64,000 nt of DNA. Origin: CAYQQJ01 sp964419935 (GTDB lineage: Bacteria > Pseudomonadota > Gammaproteobacteria > Pseudomonadales > Cellvibrionaceae). Each line of letters opens with the position of its first letter. Position 1 is the stretch's first letter. Below, one piece after another: positions 61,080 to 64,000 of the stretch. Where the stretch lies: contig CAYQQJ010000003.1 in assembly GCA_964419935.1 (NCBI GenBank), positions 1 to 64,000 on the forward strand, given 5' to 3'. Below the pieces are notes generated by a model. The model had not been told where the DNA came from, ran no database searches, and worked only from the letters and a program-made list of their open reading frames with translations. A program made the position numbers and the translations under genes.

Positions 61080-62240
61080 ATGGTGATGGTGATAATGAAT
61101 ACCTATGGCGATAGAACGACGACTCTGGTCAAGGGTGACGGAGCCTATCTGTGGGACAAGGATGGCAACCGCTATCTTGACGCCCTGGCCGGCATCGCCG
61201 TGTGCGGATTGGGCTACAACTACCCCGCCGTCACTGACGCCATCACCCACCAAGCGCAGACACTGCTGCATGCATCCAACCTGTATCTGGTTGAGCCGCA
61301 GGTGCAACTGGGCGAGACACTGGTAAAGATCGCCGGCATGGACAATGTGTTCTTCTCCAACTCCGGCGCGGAAGCCAATGAAGCGGCCATCAAGATTGCC
61401 CGCAAATTTGGCCAGGACCGCGGCATTACCCAGCCCCACGTCATTACCGCGCAACGCAGTTTTCACGGCCGCACCATGGCCACCCTGTCGGCCACTGGCA
61501 ACGACAAGATCAAACAGGGTTTCGCACCCCTGGTCGAAGGTTTCAGCCATGTGCCCTACAATGACGTCGCGGCAATCGAAGCCGCTGGAACCGCCAACAC
61601 CGTTGCAGTCATGGTGGAGCCGGTCCAGGGAGAAGGCGGCGTGAACGTCCCCGATGCCGACTATTTGCCCAAACTCCGCAAGTTGTGTGATGCCAAGGGC
61701 TGGTTGCTGATTCTGGATGAAATTCAGACCGGTAACGGCCGCACAGGCCGCTATTTCGCCTACCAACTCGCCGATATACTGCCGGATGTTGTCACTACCG
61801 CCAAAGGGTTGGGCAACGGCGTGCCGATCGGTGCCTGTCTGGCGCGAGGCGCCGCTGCCAACGTATTGCAAAAGGGCAACCACGGCTCCACCTTCGGCGG
61901 CAACCCGATGGCGTGCGCGGCAGCCCTGGCCGTGGTGGAAACCTTACGCGACAGCAACCTGATCAGCCGCGCAGAGGAACTGGGTGAAAGAATCCGCAAT
62001 GGCCTCAGCGAAGAGCTCCGTGGTTGTGAAACTGTCACCGACATTCGCGGCTTGGGCCTGCTGATCGGCATTGAGCTCAATCAGGACTGCGGGCAACTGG
62101 TGGAACTGGCCAAGCAGCATGGGCTGCTGCTCAACGTCACTGCAGGCAACACCATTCGCTTACTGCCACCGCTGATTCTGAGTAATGAACAAGCTGACGA
62201 CATTGTTCGCATTGTCGCTTTGCTCGTGCGCAACCTCTAA
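61080..62240 (+). CDS. argD: Acetylornithine aminotransferase
   Basis: ArgD transfers the amino group to N-acetylglutamate semialdehyde, making N-acetylornithine. Class III PLP aminotransferase of 386 residues. PLP lysine K242 lies in TTAKGLGNG. FFSNSGAEANEAAIKIAR, VEPVQGEGG and LDEIQTGNGRTG are all present. The GLG-type context and the argF neighbour favour ArgD over GabT or AstC. The start is probably ATG 61080 (AGAGG upstream); ATG 61086 or 61095 are possible. Argentine-style fusion is not seen. Confidence 0.93.
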   Translation: MVMVIMNTYGDRTTTLVKGDGAYLWDKDGNRYLDALAGIAVCGLGYNYPAVTDAITHQAQTLLHASNLYLVEPQVQLGETLVKIAGMDNVFFSNSGAEANEAAIKIARKFGQDRGITQPHVITAQRSFHGRTMATLSATGNDKIKQGFAPLVEGFSHVPYNDVAAIEAAGTANTVAVMVEPVQGEGGVNVPDADYLPKLRKLCDAKGWLLILDEIQTGNGRTGRYFAYQLADILPDVVTTAKGLGNGVPIGACLARGAAANVLQKGNHGSTFGGNPMACAAALAVVETLRDSNLISRAEELGERIRNGLSEELRGCETVTDIRGLGLLIGIELNQDCGQLVELAKQHGLLLNVTAGNTIRLLPPLILSNEQADDIVRIVALLVRNL

Positions 62241-62252
62241 AGGAGGACAACA

Positions 62253-63167
62253 ATGGTACGTCACTTTCTGACGCTGCAGGACCTCACGCCGGACGAGCTG
62301 AAACATGTCATCGCCGAAGCCATTCGCCTGAAGCAGTCTCACTACAACGGCGAGATCAACGAGTCATTCAAAAACAAGGTGCTCGGCATGATTTTCGAAA
62401 AATCATCCACGCGCACCCGTGTTTCCTTTGAAGCGGGCATGACCCAGCTCGGCGGTGCCGGCCTGTTTCTGTCACCCAAGGATACCCAGCTCGGCCGCGG
62501 AGAACCGATTGAGGATTCTGCTCGAGTGCTGTCGCGCATGGTCGACATGATCATGATTCGCACCTTTGCTCATGAAAAGCTCGAGCGCTTCGCGGCCTAT
62601 TCCCGGGTGCCGGTTATCAACGCGCTGACTGACAGCTATCATCCGTGCCAACTGCTGGCGGACATCCAAACCTATTGGGAACTGCGTGGCAATCCGGAAG
62701 GCAAAACCGTTGCCTGGGTTGGCGATGGCAACAACATGTGTCACTCCTACATCAACGCCGCGGCACTGTGCGGCTTTCAGCTAAAGGTTGCCTGCCCGGC
62801 AGGCTTCGAGCCCGATGCAGACATAGTTGCCGCCTATAGCGATTTTGTTGAAATCGTGCGAGAGCCCATCGATGCCGTGCGCGACGCCGATTGGGTAGCG
62901 ACCGATGTGTGGGCCAGTATGGGCCAGGAGAAGGAACAGAAAGTGCGGGAAGCCCGCTTCGCCAGCTACCAGGTGAACCACGAGCTGATGGGCTACGCCC
63001 ACAGTGATGCGGTGTTCATGCACTGTCTGCCGGCCCACCGGGGAGAAGAAGTGAGCAGCGAACTGCTGGAGGATAACCAAATCTCGGTTGTCTGGGATGA
63101 AGCGGAAAACCGCCTGCATGCACAAAAGGCACTCATGGTATTTTTGGCGGAGCAGTCCCGCCAGTGA
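62253..63167 (+). CDS. argF: Ornithine carbamoyltransferase
   Basis: ArgF makes citrulline from ornithine and carbamoyl phosphate. The 304-residue product has the phosphate-binding STRTR (52-56), HPCQ (130-133) and the ornithine-binding MHCLPAHRGEEV segment. The start is ATG 62253, 12 bp after argD, with an AGGAGG upstream, so the two form an arginine operon. The ABC gene start overlaps its stop (GTGA). Confidence 0.96.
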   Translation: MVRHFLTLQDLTPDELKHVIAEAIRLKQSHYNGEINESFKNKVLGMIFEKSSTRTRVSFEAGMTQLGGAGLFLSPKDTQLGRGEPIEDSARVLSRMVDMIMIRTFAHEKLERFAAYSRVPVINALTDSYHPCQLLADIQTYWELRGNPEGKTVAWVGDGNNMCHSYINAAALCGFQLKVACPAGFEPDADIVAAYSDFVEIVREPIDAVRDADWVATDVWASMGQEKEQKVREARFASYQVNHELMGYAHSDAVFMHCLPAHRGEEVSSELLEDNQISVVWDEAENRLHAQKALMVFLAEQSRQ

Positions 63168-64000
63168 ATCCCCTGCTGCGAATCCATGAACTCGCCTGTC
63201 GCTACGAGCAAACCGAGGTCGTCAAAGATCTAAGCCTGAACCTTTACCCCGGCGAGATCGGTTGCCTGCTGGGCTCAAGTGGCTGCGGCAAAACCACGGT
63301 TCTGCGCAGCCTGGCCGGCTTTCATCCAGTGGCCGCGGGCGAGATAGAATTGGCTGGGACCTGCCTCTCCCGACCCAACTACGCGGTGGTGCCGGAAAAA
63401 CGCCAAATCGGCATGGTATTCCAGGATTACGCGCTTTTTCCTCATTTGAATGTTCGCGACAACATAACCTTCGGCCTGCATAAATTGCCGGCCGCGAAGC
63501 GCAAAGCCATTTGCGACGAAATGCTCGCTCTGGTCAAACTGGAAAACCTTGATCAGCGCTTTCCTCATGAATTATCCGGTGGGCAACAACAACGGGTCGC
63601 CCTTGCGCGGGCGCTGGCACCGGAGCCCAAGGTACTCCTGCTGGACGAACCTTTCTCCAGCCTGGACACAGACTTACGCCGCAGCCTGGCGCTCGAGGTG
63701 CGGGAAATACTGAAAACCCGCAACATCGCAGCCATTATGGTGACCCATGACCAGGAAGAAGCCTTTGCCTTTGCAGATAAAATTGGTGTGCTGCACAAGG
63801 GCTCCATGGAACAATGGGATGTGCCTTACAACCTGTATCACGAACCTGCGACCCGCTATGTGGCGGACTTTGTTGGCCAGGGCGTATTTCTCACCGGCTT
63901 TCTCTCCCGCGAAAACGCGATTACCACTGAGCTGGGCACCTTGCAGGGCAACCGGTGTTACCCATGGGTTGAACAAACAGCGGTGGAAGTGCTTTTGCGC
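63164..64000 (+). CDS. ABC transporter ATP-binding protein (partial)
   Basis: The gene runs off the window edge, giving 279 codons without a stop. It resembles FbpC/PotA-type importer ATPases: Walker A GSSGCGKTT (37-45), Q-loop FQDYALF, signature LSGGQQQR (137-144), Walker B VLLLDEP (157-163) and the H-loop in MVTHDQEEA. Start is the GTG at 63164 within GTGA of the argF stop, giving VNPLLRIHELACRYEQ. Ferric iron or a similar substrate is suggested by family only. In Pseudomonas an ABC ATPase follows argF too. Confidence 0.9.
   Translation, partial: MNPLLRIHELACRYEQTEVVKDLSLNLYPGEIGCLLGSSGCGKTTVLRSLAGFHPVAAGEIELAGTCLSRPNYAVVPEKRQIGMVFQDYALFPHLNVRDNITFGLHKLPAAKRKAICDEMLALVKLENLDQRFPHELSGGQQQRVALARALAPEPKVLLLDEPFSSLDTDLRRSLALEVREILKTRNIAAIMVTHDQEEAFAFADKIGVLHKGSMEQWDVPYNLYHEPATRYVADFVGQGVFLTGFLSRENAITTELGTLQGNRCYPWVEQTAVEVLLR

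Noticed and set aside
1..64000. Prophage, insertion sequence, CRISPR array, toxin-antitoxin or secondary-metabolite cluster
   Set aside because: None was seen. No transposase, integrase, Cas or repeat-spacer array is recognisable; the only toxin-type candidate is the ygfX-like gene, which belongs to a conserved core pair.

Overview
This window is chromosomal core DNA of a gammaproteobacterium. Gene content and order point to the Pseudomonas-Cellvibrio side of the class, probably Cellvibrionales or a relative. The blocks rnc-era-recO, algU(rpoE)-rseABC-mucD, dsbC-hom-thrC-recJ-prfB-lysS, rpsP-rimM-trmD-rplS and motY-pyrC-rnt-peroxiredoxin-bfd-bfr-grxD-arg all keep Pseudomonas-like neighbourhoods. 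This assignment is inference from gene order and protein resemblance, not from a database search. I see no prophage, insertion sequence, CRISPR array or rRNA operon. The accessory component is small repeats and a few lineage-type genes.

Layout. Bases 1-11048 are one minus-strand block: rpoE-rseA-rseB-rseC-mucD (envelope stress), then lepA-lepB-DUF4845-rnc-era-recO (secretion, translation, RNA processing, repair). Bases 11606-16114 carry nadB, the convergent ygfX-sdhE pair, ygfZ and an HDOD gene. Bases 16178-26837 hold ung, lysS, prfB (with an intact +1 programmed frameshift), a small unknown ORF, recJ, thrC, hom, dsbC and rplS. Bases 26875-30199 are trmD, rimM, rpsP and ffh. Bases 30354-34809 carry ypjD-like, CorC-like, Nudix, DUF3135, YqfO-like and a tandem QueD-like gene. 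Next come tRNA-Ser with a duplicated upstream region, a coiled-coil membrane protein, a class III adenylate cyclase, queF, a YadGH-type ABC exporter, a PA2817-like gene and a tRNA-Glu/tRNA-Gly pair (to 41893). Bases 42193-51454 are mostly housekeeping metabolism and small unknowns (msrB, alaA, a methyltransferase, an ATP-NAD kinase-like gene, pdxB, epmC, tusA). Bases 52473-64000 hold motY, pyrC, rnt, a 2-Cys peroxiredoxin, bfd, bfr, a lipoprotein plus transmembrane Ser/Thr kinase pair, grxD, argD, argF and a truncated ABC ATPase.

How genes work together. RpoE, RseA, RseB and MucD form the sigma-E/AlgU periplasmic stress circuit. SdhE flavinylates SdhA. Bfd and Bfr mobilise and store iron behind a plausible Fur site. 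ArgD and ArgF are two arginine biosynthesis steps. QueF and the QueD-like protein both belong to preQ1/queuosine chemistry but are 4.5 kb apart.

The most unusual signals are: (i) several families of small palindromic repeats in intergenic gaps, one of which now encodes the C-terminal tail of uracil-DNA glycosylase; (ii) a 102-bp direct duplication that copies the 5' end of tRNA-Ser with its upstream region; (iii) a tandem QueD-like protein whose two halves keep complementary parts of the active site; and (iv) a kinase-lipoprotein pair with an Ig-like sensor end. None of these is proven to be a new system.
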